From Thermoanaerobacteraceae bacterium (lineage in GTDB: Bacteria; Bacillota; JADQBR01), in contig JACDOG010000008.1 in NCBI GenBank assembly GCA_017656305.1, positions 1 to 64,000 on the forward strand: a stretch of 64,000 nt of DNA, written 5' to 3'. Made by a program: the position numbers and the translations under genes. Shown here piece by piece: positions 53,028-62,729 of the stretch. Under the pieces are notes generated by a model, which did not search any database, was not told the origin of the DNA, and worked only from the letters and a program-made list of their open reading frames with translations. Each line of letters begins with the position of its first letter. The stretch's first letter is position 1.

Positions 53028-53405
53028 ATGGATTCCTTAGGAAGAAGAATACAAAAGCTTCGTAAGCAAAAAAATCTAACCCAACAAGAACTTGCTACAG
53101 TTATTGGAATCTCCAGAGGGTCTCTATCTATGATAGAAATAGATAAACGTGAACCTGATAATCAAACCTTAAAGAAGTTTGCAGATTTTTTTAACGTCAG
53201 CACCGACTATCTTCTCGGCCGCACCGATGACCCTTCATATCAAACGGACGAGCTTTCTGAAAAAGAACTGGAAGAAATTATTAAAAAAGAAGGTATTATG
53301 TTTGATGGTATCCCACTGGATGAGGAAGATAAAGAAGACATTATAGAAGTAATGAAAATTGCCTGGAAAACTCTTCAAAGGCGGAAACATAATAAGTCCA
53401 AGTAG
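53028..53405 (+). CDS. XRE-family repressor (SknR/Xre-like)
   Basis: 125 residues. The HTH domain is residues 5-60 (RIQKLRKQKNLTQQELATVIG, SRGSLSMIEIDKREPD). LKKFADFFNVSTDYLLGRTDD is the usual end of the domain. The C-terminal 55 residues are an acidic/helical tail probably used for dimerisation. With the ImmA-type protease 130 nt downstream it forms the repressor-antirepressor pair known from phages, ICEs and the B. subtilis skin element. AGGTG ribosome site. Confidence 0.88.
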   Translation: MDSLGRRIQKLRKQKNLTQQELATVIGISRGSLSMIEIDKREPDNQTLKKFADFFNVSTDYLLGRTDDPSYQTDELSEKELEEIIKKEGIMFDGIPLDEEDKEDIIEVMKIAWKTLQRRKHNKSK

Positions 53406-53443
53406 AACTTGTAACAAACAATTAAGGCATTTGAGTCAAAACA

Positions 53444-53475
53444 GACTGCTGCTTTCAAAAGCAGCAGTCTTATTA
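53444..53475 (+). terminator. Terminator after the XRE repressor
   Basis: GACTGCTGCTTT pairs with AAAGCAGCAGTC (53444-53469), followed by TTATTAAT. The GACTGCTGC arm recurs in the terminator at 54220. Confidence 0.75.
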
Positions 53476-53534
53476 ATATCGGCAGATTTCGACAAATTAC
53501 CGTCCCAAAAAATGACAGTAGTGGAGGAACTTCA

Positions 53535-54032
53535 ATGAACTACGTGTTAAAAGAAGCACATAAACTGATGAAGCAGTTTGGTACCGGTGAACCACATCAA
53601 CTGGCAGAATACCTTGATATTGAAGTAATAAAATATCCTTTCTCTAAACTTAGGGGAATGTTCTTTACCATAAAAGGTCAAAAATTCGCTGCAATAAATA
53701 ACAACCTAGGTATTTCAGAACAAAAGTTTACTCTACTCCACGAAATTGCCCATGCAAGGCTGCACCCTGAGATAAACTACTTTTTTATTAAAGAAAATAA
53801 TCTAATTGTAACCGGGAAGTACGAACACCAGGCACACCTCTTTGCCGCTGTGCTTCTGCTCCGGGAAACGCCAGAAGAGTACCGGGCCCAAATAGCACGT
53901 AACCTTACAAAGAAAATTCCCAGCCTTTACATAAAAAAACTTCTAAATTGGGAAGAAACAAAAATGCATTCACCGGTAGTAACAGAAGAGACGAATGCAT
54001 TTAAAAAAGAAGTGTCCATCAAAATGAGATAG
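53535..54032 (+). CDS. ImmA/IrrE-family zinc metallopeptidase
   Basis: 165 residues. The zinc motif is LLHEIAHARLHP (HExxH), with a downstream Glu-containing helix (YEHQAHLFAAVLLL) supplying the third ligand. ImmA-type enzymes cleave the cognate XRE repressor after DNA damage or conjugal signals, starting element transfer. The GGAGG ribosome site is 7 nt from ATG. It follows the repressor on the same strand with a terminator between them. Confidence 0.9.
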   Translation: MNYVLKEAHKLMKQFGTGEPHQLAEYLDIEVIKYPFSKLRGMFFTIKGQKFAAINNNLGISEQKFTLLHEIAHARLHPEINYFFIKENNLIVTGKYEHQAHLFAAVLLLRETPEEYRAQIARNLTKKIPSLYIKKLLNWEETKMHSPVVTEETNAFKKEVSIKMR

Positions 54033-54219
54033 GGCTAATTAGGAAAAAAATCGGCTAAAAGAGATGGGAATCGAATGTTGAGAATAGAGGATATTAAGGA
54101 GAAGAGTTAAATAACGAAAAAATTATAACAGCGCACCGGTGCGAAAAAACGCAAACATTGTCGAATGCAGTAGACAAAAATTACTTAAAATACTCAAAAG
54201 AAAAGCTATATACATTTTA

Positions 54220-54254
54220 AAAGACTGCTGCCTAACCGGCAGCAGTCTTTTTTA
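54220..54254 (+). terminator. Terminator in the gap after ImmA
   Basis: AAGACTGCTGCC pairs with GGCAGCAGTCTT, followed by TTTTTAG. Same stem core as the terminator at 53444. Between 54033 and here no gene is seen. Confidence 0.75.
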
Positions 54255-54464
54255 GTGTCAGCAATTTTTGAAGAAATTAGCAGGTAGTGTCAATAATTGC
54301 GTCCTCCGGCTGTTTGAACATCTTCTATTACACAGAAACATGTATAAAGATCTCGTGCATAATAAATTACTGTAATTTTCCCGGCCGTCATTACTTCTCC
54401 GGTAATTTTTACGCCCCAAAAACGCGTTAAGTTTCTGCTTTACTACCTGTTAAATTACTTGATA

Positions 54465-54506
54465 AACATGCTTATATACTCAGTAAATTGATTTCCAAAG
54501 GTGTAT
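54465..54506. repeat. 41-bp repeat shared with 63411-63452
   Basis: The sequence starts AACATGCTTATATACTCAG and ends TTCCAAAGGTGTA, with one difference from the copy at 63411. In the second copy it is directly followed by an inverted repeat (AAGGTGTACC ... GGTACACCTT, 63444-63507), so both may be ends of one small mobile element. Confidence 0.6.
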
Positions 54507-54777
54507 CCTCAAAATAATAAATTACAAAAGTTTCTTGGGAAAAACTTAGATATAAGATTCTTCTCCAAAATAGTTGGTTAAGGGTTAAGCTAATATATCT
54601 AACAAACTTTACCTAGAAAGACACATGGGTTAGTTAGATAGCCTTGCCGGCTTGAGAAATTTTATACCGGCCAGCTTCGGCTGTCAAGGCAACCCTCAGG
54701 AATACACCTTACGGCGGCTTTGACTGTCTCGTTGCCAGGTGTAGATCCGAGCCTAACCGGGCAAAGGAATTCACGTA

Positions 54778-54942
54778 TATTTGGCTGTCAGGCTGTAGTT
54801 GATTAAAGCACGCTGCTCCGCTTCATCAAAAACCTGGACTGCAGTCATCGAAAAAACGGTTCTTCCCTTTTCCGTGACCATTGAAATCCCGAATATTTGT
54901 GAAATACATTCGCTGTTTTTGAAATATCCGGTCAATTCTTAA
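54778..54942 (-). pseudogene. C-terminal gene fragment of unknown type
   Basis: An uninterrupted frame without start codon runs ELTGYFKNSECISQIFGISM, then TEKGRTVFSMTAVQVFDEAE and QRALINYSLTAKYT to a stop at 54778. It reads like real coding sequence but is cut at its 5' end. The neighbourhood 54650-54770 also has GC-rich inverted segments (GCCTTG near 54652 pairing with CAAGGC near 54688) that might be structured RNA. The family is not recognised. Confidence 0.35.
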
Positions 54943-54962
54943 CAACTAAAAAGCCTTCGGAT

Positions 54963-55021
54963 GGGTTCTGTCAAGGGCCCGTAAGGTGGCGGAAGCGTAA
55001 CCTTTACTCTTGGCAGAACCC
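54963..55021. repeat. Inverted repeat, possible IS-end or small element
   Basis: GGGTTCTGTCAAG (54963-54975) and CTTGGCAGAACCC (55009-55021) form a 13-bp inverted repeat with one mismatch around a 33-bp centre. No T-run follows. It may be the two ends of a degenerate IS or a cruciform element. Confidence 0.5.
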
Positions 55022-55144
55022 AGGAGAAAGCTATAATGATTTAACTATTGACCGAATTGGGTTTGCATGATATTTAACTTAACTAAAATGGAGGTAACCT
55101 TTTTTCTAATCATTAGACTTCTCAAATTAACGGGGTAAGCCATC

Positions 55145-57733
55145 TTAATCACCATTGTTTTCCAATAAGTTCTCTAATTCACACCTGAATTTTTCTTGAC
55201 CTTCTAACAATCTTCCATCTTTTAGATATTCAAAAAATTCCGCATATCCGTTGGGACTTAAAAAATGAAAAATATACTTCTGTTTAATTCCTTGTTCTTC
55301 CAATTTTTTGTTTAATCTTTCAAAATGTTCTTTAGAATATCTGTATTTTGCTTTATTCTCGTCAGAATCATCTCCATCAGATTTGATTTCAACAACAATG
55401 AAATATTCAATTTCATCTTTCTTTATCTTTATAAAGAAATCTGGATTAAAAGTTGAGTTCGGTTTTTGATGTCCTCCCTTTCTCCAAGTATATTCTATGC
55501 TATAAAATCCTCTATCTCTTGATTTTATCCACGCATCTATTTTTTCTGCATTTTCTTTTTTACATAAAAGTTCAACAAATTTTCTTTCTGGATCTGCATT
55601 TGTAAAAACTATATTTAAAGGTGTTTTAAATAAAAATTCATTTTGTTCTTTAAGTGCATATCTTGGTAGGGTTTCATCTTTAATTAATTCCTTCAACAAT
55701 TCTTTTTGCTCGTCACTTTGGATTTCTTCTTCAAAATTATTAGTATAAAATATGGAACAATTTCTTCTTAAATTTCCAATTCCTATACTTTCCCTTCGAA
55801 TATCTATAGTTTTGATCTTAATAGGTTCATTAATTTTTTGAATTGTAGTTACTGTTTTCCCTTTCTTTCTTAAAAGAGTTCCGAAGGCTTGCAAAATCTT
55901 ATTAACATTTTTCTGGGTCAACCTATCTCCTCTTATTCCTACTCTTTTCATGGATTTAATAATTATGTCTTTAATCCTATCTCTTGGAGGAAGATTATTT
56001 TTAGTATATTGATCTTCTCCTAATTGTAAAACTCTTCCTTCCCAGTCTCTGATAGAAAATTCGTCATATATTTTATCTACAACTTCTTCCACGCTCCACG
56101 TATTATACTCTATAGCATAGTATTTTTCTCTTAACCCTCCTGATATCGATTCATAAACTGTTTCTTTGTTAACAATTTCAACTTGTGATTCTAGTTTTAT
56201 CCCCTCTTGTTCGATTCTGGAATAATCATAAATTTCTTTATCTCTTTTATGCTCTATCTCGATTTCTTCTTTACTATAATCTAGATTATATACTTCAAAG
56301 TTATATTTTGCTCTTTTCCCTTTTTTTATAACTTCACTATAAATTCTTGTTTCGATTTCAAGAATTTCATCAACAAGTCCTCTAATATTTCTACTCCAAG
56401 CATCATGATTAAATACAATAACTCTTGGCTGTGGTGATTTGTATTCTTCAGGAATTCTTAAACCTCTTCCTAAAACCTGAGCTATTAGCAATTTCGAATT
56501 AAATGCCCTATCTTCCCATGGAACAATTTGAAAAACATTTTTCACATCCCAGCCTTCTGTAAGCATAGATACCGATACAATCCATTCTGTTGGATCGTTT
56601 TTATCGTCAACAGTTTCAAGTTTTGGTATATTAGCTTTATGTTCTTGAGCAGAGGTAACAATTAAAACTTTTTGTTCTATATTTTCTCTTGAAATCTGTT
56701 CTTTCTCGACTAATAGATCAATTAAATCTTCTCTTAAATTTTTTGCACTTGATATATCTTTTGTAACTAAAATGGTCAACGGCTTTATTCTTGAATACTT
56801 TTCTTTATTTTCTAAGTGATTTTGATATATCTTTTGAAATTTTTCACCATTAATACTATCGTCTTTTTGGACATACTCAATATTTTTAACAATTTTATCT
56901 TCAATTGCCTCTCTTAAAGAATATCTGTAAATAACATCGTTAAAATATTCGTTATCAATATACGCCGTTCCAGTAAAACCTAAAATATATTTAAAATTAT
57001 AATCTGGGTTTAATAAAAAATTTTTCCATTTTTTAATACTTTGACTTTCTTTATTTTTACCTGTTACTTTATTAAAAATATGATGAGACTCATCATTTAA
57101 AACTAAAACTCTTTCTCCTTGATTTTTAAAACTATCTTCAATTGACGATCCAGTTCTTTCATAAACCGCATGAATGTTTTCAACACAGATATCTCCATTT
57201 TTAACAGTTACGTCAGCATTTACAATTCTTGGATTTTTATATTTTGCACTTTTAGGAATAGATTTTTTGAGTCTTGCATCACCACTTAATTTTTTAAATT
57301 TCTCGGTTAATCCTGATTCTATCGTTAATGAAGGGCATAGAACTAACACTTTATCAACCAGGTCAAGGCCTAATATAATTTGGGCTATTCCATAAATAAC
57401 ATAAGATTTTCCTGTTCCTGTTGCCAAGTCAATGTTTGCAGAAAGTTTTCCTGGGAGTTGCAAATGCCTTTTATATTCATTCAAAGAGGAATATTTTACC
57501 TTTAACTCAGGATTTTTTTCAAAATTCTCTTCTACTAAATCTTCAATTTTTCCATATCTCCCTGAAGCCAAATAAATAACAGCATTCCTGATTGCTTCTT
57601 TTTGATACTCTCTATCTCCACAAAGCACTTCTAAAAAAGATTCCCAAGCATCCAAATCTAATTTAGTAGGATCATAAACCGTATTAACTTTTAAAACCAA
57701 ATCTTTTGTTTTATATATTTTTATTTCTTCCAT
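55145..57733 (-). CDS. res: Type III restriction endonuclease subunit (Res)
   Basis: About 862 residues. SF2 helicase motifs: LATGTGKSYVIYGIA (Walker A, about residue 107), LNDESHHIF (DEAH-type), VSMLTEGWDVKNV and QVLGRGLRIP (motifs V/VI). The C-terminal nuclease domain has NPDFFIKIKKDE and VVEIKSDGDD, a PD-(D/E)xK site. Type III enzymes need two inversely oriented sites and ATP-driven communication. ATG 57733 follows GTAGGTGATAACT; an in-frame GTG is three codons upstream. It is 9 nt after the Mod gene, an operon. Confidence 0.93.
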   Translation of the reverse strand: MEEIKIYKTKDLVLKVNTVYDPTKLDLDAWESFLEVLCGDREYQKEAIRNAVIYLASGRYGKIEDLVEENFEKNPELKVKYSSLNEYKRHLQLPGKLSANIDLATGTGKSYVIYGIAQIILGLDLVDKVLVLCPSLTIESGLTEKFKKLSGDARLKKSIPKSAKYKNPRIVNADVTVKNGDICVENIHAVYERTGSSIEDSFKNQGERVLVLNDESHHIFNKVTGKNKESQSIKKWKNFLLNPDYNFKYILGFTGTAYIDNEYFNDVIYRYSLREAIEDKIVKNIEYVQKDDSINGEKFQKIYQNHLENKEKYSRIKPLTILVTKDISSAKNLREDLIDLLVEKEQISRENIEQKVLIVTSAQEHKANIPKLETVDDKNDPTEWIVSVSMLTEGWDVKNVFQIVPWEDRAFNSKLLIAQVLGRGLRIPEEYKSPQPRVIVFNHDAWSRNIRGLVDEILEIETRIYSEVIKKGKRAKYNFEVYNLDYSKEEIEIEHKRDKEIYDYSRIEQEGIKLESQVEIVNKETVYESISGGLREKYYAIEYNTWSVEEVVDKIYDEFSIRDWEGRVLQLGEDQYTKNNLPPRDRIKDIIIKSMKRVGIRGDRLTQKNVNKILQAFGTLLRKKGKTVTTIQKINEPIKIKTIDIRRESIGIGNLRRNCSIFYTNNFEEEIQSDEQKELLKELIKDETLPRYALKEQNEFLFKTPLNIVFTNADPERKFVELLCKKENAEKIDAWIKSRDRGFYSIEYTWRKGGHQKPNSTFNPDFFIKIKKDEIEYFIVVEIKSDGDDSDENKAKYRYSKEHFERLNKKLEEQGIKQKYIFHFLSPNGYAEFFEYLKDGRLLEGQEKFRCELENLLENNGD

Positions 57734-57742
57734 AGTTATCAC

Positions 57743-59809
57743 CTACCTAATATTAAAAATTTCCGCAAAATCATTTCCGTATATATCTGAGTAAACTACC
57801 ATAATTTGCTTACCCACCTTTAATTTATTTAATTCAATAACCAATCCATTATCTTTTATCTCTTTCAATTTATTTCTAATATCTTTTTCATTTTCATCTT
57901 TTTTCTTAGATTCTTTAGGTAATAATTCGTCTGCAAAATAAACCTCATCCATTTCAAAATATTTTCCGTTATAGTTTTTATCAATAAACACTGCCGACAA
58001 TGTTTCAAGATTTTCTAAAATTTTCCCTTCTTCATCTTTATAATATTGGCTCCTAAATTCTTTAATTATTATTTTCACTTTTTCACTGTCTATTTTTAAT
58101 TCAGTCTTTACTTCTGGCTGTCTTATAAAATGAAAACCTATTACTTCTTCTAAATCATTTACATTTTTCTTACTTTGTGGTTGTCTTAACCTTTGAAATT
58201 GTATTTTATGCAATTCTTTTATCACCTGATAAGGGATTTTTAAAAAGTAATATCTTAATTCATCTATTTCATAATAATCTGTTAAGAAATCAATGTAATT
58301 TGCAGGAGCTATAATATAAACTCTTCCCGATACTCTATTTCCTATCGTTTTATGTATTTCGTTTAGATAATTTTCATCTACTGACGCATTTTTAAATTTT
58401 CTATAATCAAATACTTTTACAGGATATTCTCCTTTTTTACCATCAAACTTAAACCCTGCAATCTCAAAAGGATTTATATCTACTTCAAAAAGCTGAGATA
58501 CAAAACTTAAATATCTCTCCCATTCCATATCCAAAGCCTGCTTTAAATCATATAGTCCAAGCCTTGCTGTTATAAAGCTCTTCGCTTTTTTGCCATATTT
58601 CCTTTTGGGATTTTCCAAATCTTTACTGCTTTGTATTGTCAAAATCCTTTTTTGCATAGTGTAGTAAGAATATTTTCCAATATCACAAACTATCCATCTT
58701 CTACCAAGTTTTTCAGCTACTGCTGCTGTTGTACCTGAGCCTGCAAAGAAGTCTAAAACAAGATCTCCTTCTTTTGTAACTGATTTTATAATTCTTTCCA
58801 ATAATTCTTCGGAGTTTTCTGTTGGATAATCATATTTTTTTGAATATCCCGGGATATCTGTCCAGTTAGAACCTATTGTTTCCCACTTAGTTAAAAATTC
58901 TGGCATTTGTTTTTCTTCATTCCATCTTACCAATCCCTGAGCAATTGCATCATCAAATCCTTCTTGACTTAACGCCCACCTTCTACCCTCTGGAGCTTTA
59001 ACTTTTTTCCCAAAAATATTTCTATATAATAAACTTTCGTCTTTTCTACTTCCAGGTAAGTGCATATCTACCCATTTCCATTCTTTCTTTGGTTTTAATT
59101 TTCTGTACCCGTAAAAATTCAAAAAATCTTTATTTTTAGCATAAAAAAAGATTGTATCTGTTGCTGTGGCAAATTGTTTATGTTCTCCTTTCAGTGTCCT
59201 GGTTCTTTTTACTACAATTTCATTTCTAAAATTCTCTTTTCCAAAAATTTCATCCATTATAACTTTTACGTAATGTCCAAAATGATAATCAAGTCTTACA
59301 AAAATACTACCATCATCTGCTAAAATTTCTTTCGCTAAAATTAGTCTTCTCCTTAAAAATTCAACAAATTCAGCACCTTTTCTTTTAGCACTATAAGCAC
59401 TTTGCCCTTTATTTCCATCATATTCATCACCTGTTCCGAACGGTGGATCAATATAAATAAGCTTTACTTTGCCTTTGACCTTATCTTTTATTAAAGGATC
59501 TTTATTTTCATAAATCGTTTTTAGAAACTGCAAATTATCCCCAAAAACAATCATATTTTTCCAGTTATCGTCAAAGGCCTCATGTTCTTCTCCGTTAAAA
59601 ACTTTATCAATCTGTAAAGGAACAGGGAAAACACCATCTTCATTAGCAAGTAAATCTTCTTTTCTAATCTTACCTGCATAAACAAGCTCATATTCTTTCT
59701 GTTTTGTAGGGAAAAGTTGATACTTAAATTCTTCAGGCAATTCTTTTCCTTCTTGAATAAGTTTTATAATAAATTCCTTTTGTTGTTTTGTTAATTTTTT
59801 TTCTATCAT
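57743..59809 (-). CDS. mod: Type III DNA methyltransferase / specificity subunit (Mod)
   Basis: About 688 residues, beta-class order: DPPF (motif IV) at about residue 124 in LIYIDPPFGTGDEY, then target-recognition region, then LDFFAGSGTTAAVAEKLGRR (motif I) at about 358. N6-adenine methylation is the usual product, and Mod alone sets the recognised sequence of the system. ATG 59809 after GAGGTG is preferred to the GTG three codons upstream. It is AT-rich and much less GC than the housekeeping genes on the left, consistent with transfer. Confidence 0.93.
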   Translation of the reverse strand: MIEKKLTKQQKEFIIKLIQEGKELPEEFKYQLFPTKQKEYELVYAGKIRKEDLLANEDGVFPVPLQIDKVFNGEEHEAFDDNWKNMIVFGDNLQFLKTIYENKDPLIKDKVKGKVKLIYIDPPFGTGDEYDGNKGQSAYSAKRKGAEFVEFLRRRLILAKEILADDGSIFVRLDYHFGHYVKVIMDEIFGKENFRNEIVVKRTRTLKGEHKQFATATDTIFFYAKNKDFLNFYGYRKLKPKKEWKWVDMHLPGSRKDESLLYRNIFGKKVKAPEGRRWALSQEGFDDAIAQGLVRWNEEKQMPEFLTKWETIGSNWTDIPGYSKKYDYPTENSEELLERIIKSVTKEGDLVLDFFAGSGTTAAVAEKLGRRWIVCDIGKYSYYTMQKRILTIQSSKDLENPKRKYGKKAKSFITARLGLYDLKQALDMEWERYLSFVSQLFEVDINPFEIAGFKFDGKKGEYPVKVFDYRKFKNASVDENYLNEIHKTIGNRVSGRVYIIAPANYIDFLTDYYEIDELRYYFLKIPYQVIKELHKIQFQRLRQPQSKKNVNDLEEVIGFHFIRQPEVKTELKIDSEKVKIIIKEFRSQYYKDEEGKILENLETLSAVFIDKNYNGKYFEMDEVYFADELLPKESKKKDENEKDIRNKLKEIKDNGLVIELNKLKVGKQIMVVYSDIYGNDFAEIFNIR

Positions 59810-60047
59810 AGTCAACACCTCATTTTATAATCTTATTTATAATTTAGATCCGTAGGTAAACAATAAAAATGCCAGAATATGCGCATATTAAGAGCTAAAA
59901 TCTCCTAAACAATTCAACGGCCTTCTTTTAAAAAGGTCGTACAATTTGTTTATATTCGAACAGGTCGGATATCTTTCCATATTTGGAAGATATGCGACTA
60001 TGTTGCATATACATCTCTCTGGTCGACTGTGTATCACTCGCATTCTT

Positions 60048-60158
60048 TCACTCATATTTCATTTTCTGTGTTAAAAGCTTAGAAACCAGCGGGTAACTTT
60101 CACAAAGATATCCTTTCCCCCTCCATTCCTGGCTCAGTTTCGTTATAACCTGATACAT
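60048..60158 (-). CDS. Small ORF beside the integrase
   Basis: 36 codons from ATG 60158, MYQVITKLSQEWRGKGYLCE, then SYPLVSKLLTQKMKYE. AGGAGGAAG lies 12 nt upstream (a TTG two codons before the ATG is also possible). No family recognised. It follows the integrase gene and may be co-transcribed with it. The rest of 59820-60196 holds no other gene that I can support. Confidence 0.4.
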   Translation of the reverse strand: MYQVITKLSQEWRGKGYLCESYPLVSKLLTQKMKYE

Positions 60159-60196
60159 ATTCAATTTTATCTTCCTCCTAAATACCTCAGCAAAAT

Positions 60197-61066
60197 TCAT
60201 TCCCAAGCCAGCTTGTCTACGCTGTTCTGAAGGTCCTTCCTTGTAGGTCTGGTATATTTAGCTGTTGTGTTCAAATCAGCATGGCCAGCAAGCACCGCCA
60301 CCCTGTCCAGACTCTCCCCGGCATCCACAAGAGACTTGCAGAAAGTGTGTCTTAAAACGTGCGGGGTTACGTTCTCCAGTCTGGCGTCATAGGCATACCT
60401 GGATATCATATACTCAATATTCCGTGCGGTTATATGCCTGCCTCCCCTTCCTGGAAACAGTGGACCGGGATCGTTCCCCCTTACTTCAAGCCAGCCCTTC
60501 AATGCTCTTCTGGCCGTAAGGTTTAACGGCACTTCCCGGTATTTATTTCCTTTCCCTGAACGGACAATAATATGCCCGCTCCTTTCCTTAATTGTTACAT
60601 CATCTATATTTAATGCACACAGCTCGGAAACCCTTAAGCCCGTGTGCAAAAGTAAAGTAATAATAGCAATGTCTCTTTCCCTGCCGGATTTCTGCACGGC
60701 CCGCATTAAGGCCTGCTGTTCTTTCCTCCCCAGTGCCCTAGGTGCATTCTTGACTTCGGATACGGGTTTTATGTCCCCGGCAGGGTTCTGGTCGATGCGG
60801 CCCTTTTCTACAGCCCACTTAAAAAATGCCTTCAAAGAACGTAAAGCCCGGTTTATCGTGGCCGGTTTCTGCTTCCGGTTTTGAAGGTACCTCTTGAATT
60901 CTGCTATATCCAGCGGGCCGACTACACCCACTTCAGGTAGTTCACCGACCGTATCCCGATACCATTTTATAAATTTTTTCAGGTCAGAAAGGTATGCATG
61001 TACGGTGAAAGGACTTGCATCCTTCTCCCTGAGGTGGACTTCAAATTCAAAAACAAGGTCGTACAT
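60197..61066 (-). CDS. Tyrosine recombinase (XerC/D-like integrase)
   Basis: 289 residues. An N-terminal SAM-like core-binding domain (VHLREKDASPFTVHAYLSDL, residues about 1-85) precedes the catalytic domain with Arg145 (HTGLRVSELCAL), Lys173 (SGKGNKYREVP), His236 and Arg239 (TPHVLRHTFCKSL), His262 (LAGHADLNTTAKY) and nucleophile Tyr271. All catalytic residues are present. Such XerC-like enzymes integrate phages and genomic islands. With the serine recombinase at 50160 it gives this island two separate integration systems. Confidence 0.92.
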   Translation of the reverse strand: MYDLVFEFEVHLREKDASPFTVHAYLSDLKKFIKWYRDTVGELPEVGVVGPLDIAEFKRYLQNRKQKPATINRALRSLKAFFKWAVEKGRIDQNPAGDIKPVSEVKNAPRALGRKEQQALMRAVQKSGRERDIAIITLLLHTGLRVSELCALNIDDVTIKERSGHIIVRSGKGNKYREVPLNLTARRALKGWLEVRGNDPGPLFPGRGGRHITARNIEYMISRYAYDARLENVTPHVLRHTFCKSLVDAGESLDRVAVLAGHADLNTTAKYTRPTRKDLQNSVDKLAWE

Positions 61067-61260
61067 AGGACATCATTTCCGTATAAAGAATATCCGAAAT
61101 AATTTTTTCTAGTTAGAGGGTAATTTTTCCTGCATTATCAGAAAAATTTCTAATATTTTTTTCGAATAAGATTTCTTATGCGAAAAAATTAAACAAAAAT
61201 AAGTATGTTTTCTCATTTTACTCAGATTATGGAGTTTGTCGGCAGTTAATTTAATTTCTT

Positions 61261-61470
61261 CCCCTCTAGTCGGATCAAAAACCCACCAAAATGCCCAAAA
61301 ATAATACGTTTCTGGGATTTTTGTTTTTTTTAAAATCACTGCAAAAATTACCGTTTACCAAAAGAGATTCCGCCTGTGCCCCGTCATTTAGGGCTTTCAG
61401 CTATTTCAAATTTGGCGTCGATCCCCAGAGGGGTTTTTACACTATTGAAGATCGACGAAATGTTTCATAA
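61261..61470. repeat. CRISPR-flanking block, copy B, with a palindromic solo unit
   Basis: Starting CCCCTCTAGTCGG at 61261 and running parallel to copy A (48348) through TTTCAAATTT. The solo unit at 61414-61459 is bounded by GGCGTCGATC and GATCGACGAA with a core of CCCAGAGGGG, T-run and ACACTATTGAA. Identity with copy A continues to ATGTTTCATAA before the sequences part. It sits just downstream of the HNH gene, outside any array. Little else is visible between 61067 and 61260. Confidence 0.8.
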
Positions 61471-61552
61471 TTTAGGGGGTCAGCCCGGTTTATTGTTTTC
61501 ATCTGTTCCAATTGTTACTATGACGGAGACTAGATTTTTAAAACCAGCGAAA

Positions 61553-62719
61553 CTAACGGTTATTTTTGTACAAGTGTTTCAATTGCTCAATTGTAATCCA
61601 GGGTCTTTTCCTATGCAACATTCGATGACAGTTTGAACAAACCAGAGCAAGATCCGTTAGCTTTGTTTTTGCTCCGAGGTCTAACTCAGAAACAGGGATA
61701 ATATGGTGACACTCAATGTATCCCTCCCCTATTTCACCATATGCTTCTCTAAAGTCAAACCCACAGACTTCACATTTCAACCTTCCGTTATTCTGTCTTA
61801 ACGCAATTTCTTTAGCCTTTCTTACCAGCGTTTGATTACGTTCTCTAGCTTTATGAATACGGTAAAGTATTTTTCCCTCTGGGAACTCTAATTCTTCTTC
61901 GTCTTCCGAAGAATTTGCAACTGATTGAGCAATTTCGCCAGCAACTGTGTTTCTAATTTGCTGCGCTACTCTGGACAGCAATTTTCTATCTGTGGCAAAT
62001 TCGTCCCAAATTTCTGTTTCTAATTTTCCTCCTCTCTGTAAGCCCTTTCCGGGGTAGTTTGGATCAATGGCTCGAAAATTCATCAACTTCATATGTACTC
62101 CGTTTGGATTACAAAATTTTTCCTGGTTTGGCCTGTTAGAATGGATCGGGAGCTTGTTTAATAACTCGCTAAGTTCAATGACATTTGGGTGTTCTGGACT
62201 ACTTTTGTTTAAGTCAATTTTAAAGTAGAGGTCTAAGGCTAATATCAGTTCGTCTCTATGCCATTTCGGATTTTTAGCAATTACTTGTTTTTGATCAGGA
62301 GCGGCTACTTTGGTTATCCTGTAATGATAGGGTTTTGCAGTACTGAATATATAGAGGTATTCAGTTTTATCATCCGGAATTTTACGTTTCCGTAACTCGC
62401 CACTGACAGGATCACATAAAAAGTTGTAACTCTCAGGAAAGAGGGCTTTCATTAGTTGCCTAAGCTCTGGACCCTGATACAAAATTCTAAGAGTATCATT
62501 TTTTCTACCGATGGCATCAGCATTGCCTATTCTTATTGGATACTCGGTCCCGTTATAAACCAAATAACCGGTTATAGAATGCCCTCGGGGAATGTGTTTT
62601 ATCGGACCATTGAGAAACTCCCTGTGAAGTCTTTGTGGAATGGTTAGACCATATTTGAATAAAGATAAATCTACTTTCTTTTTATAGAGCAATTTTTCTT
62701 CCACATTTAACCACCCCAT
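61553..62719 (-). CDS. HNH endonuclease, McrA-like restriction candidate
   Basis: 388 residues. The C-terminal HNH domain shows CEVCGFDFREAYGEIGEGYI, ECHHIIPVSEL and LALVCSNCHRMLHR, with the HHI catalytic His and two CxxC pairs. The middle (KWHRDELILALDLYFKIDL, then ELSELLNKLPIHSNRPN, then MKLMNFRAIDP) is the N-terminal recognition-like region seen in type IV, modified-DNA-dependent restriction enzymes. The N-terminal 140 residues are less typical. Type IV restriction would fit the defence context, but modification dependence is not visible. The start is uncertain: ATG 62719 has no ribosome site. Confidence 0.8.
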   Translation of the reverse strand: MGWLNVEEKLLYKKKVDLSLFKYGLTIPQRLHREFLNGPIKHIPRGHSITGYLVYNGTEYPIRIGNADAIGRKNDTLRILYQGPELRQLMKALFPESYNFLCDPVSGELRKRKIPDDKTEYLYIFSTAKPYHYRITKVAAPDQKQVIAKNPKWHRDELILALDLYFKIDLNKSSPEHPNVIELSELLNKLPIHSNRPNQEKFCNPNGVHMKLMNFRAIDPNYPGKGLQRGGKLETEIWDEFATDRKLLSRVAQQIRNTVAGEIAQSVANSSEDEEELEFPEGKILYRIHKARERNQTLVRKAKEIALRQNNGRLKCEVCGFDFREAYGEIGEGYIECHHIIPVSELDLGAKTKLTDLALVCSNCHRMLHRKRPWITIEQLKHLYKNNR

Positions 62720-62729
62720 TAAGTAAAAT

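Noticed and set aside
60048-60075. AATGA inside the small ORF by the integrase as the partner of the sigK break.
   Set aside because: The upstream codons do not read the expected sigma-K residues (YAARCIENE), so it is not the other half of sigK.
61109-61339. A 76-codon minus-strand frame.
   Set aside because: It overlaps the CRISPR-flanking block copy B and reads very Lys/Ile-rich sequence without a start signal.
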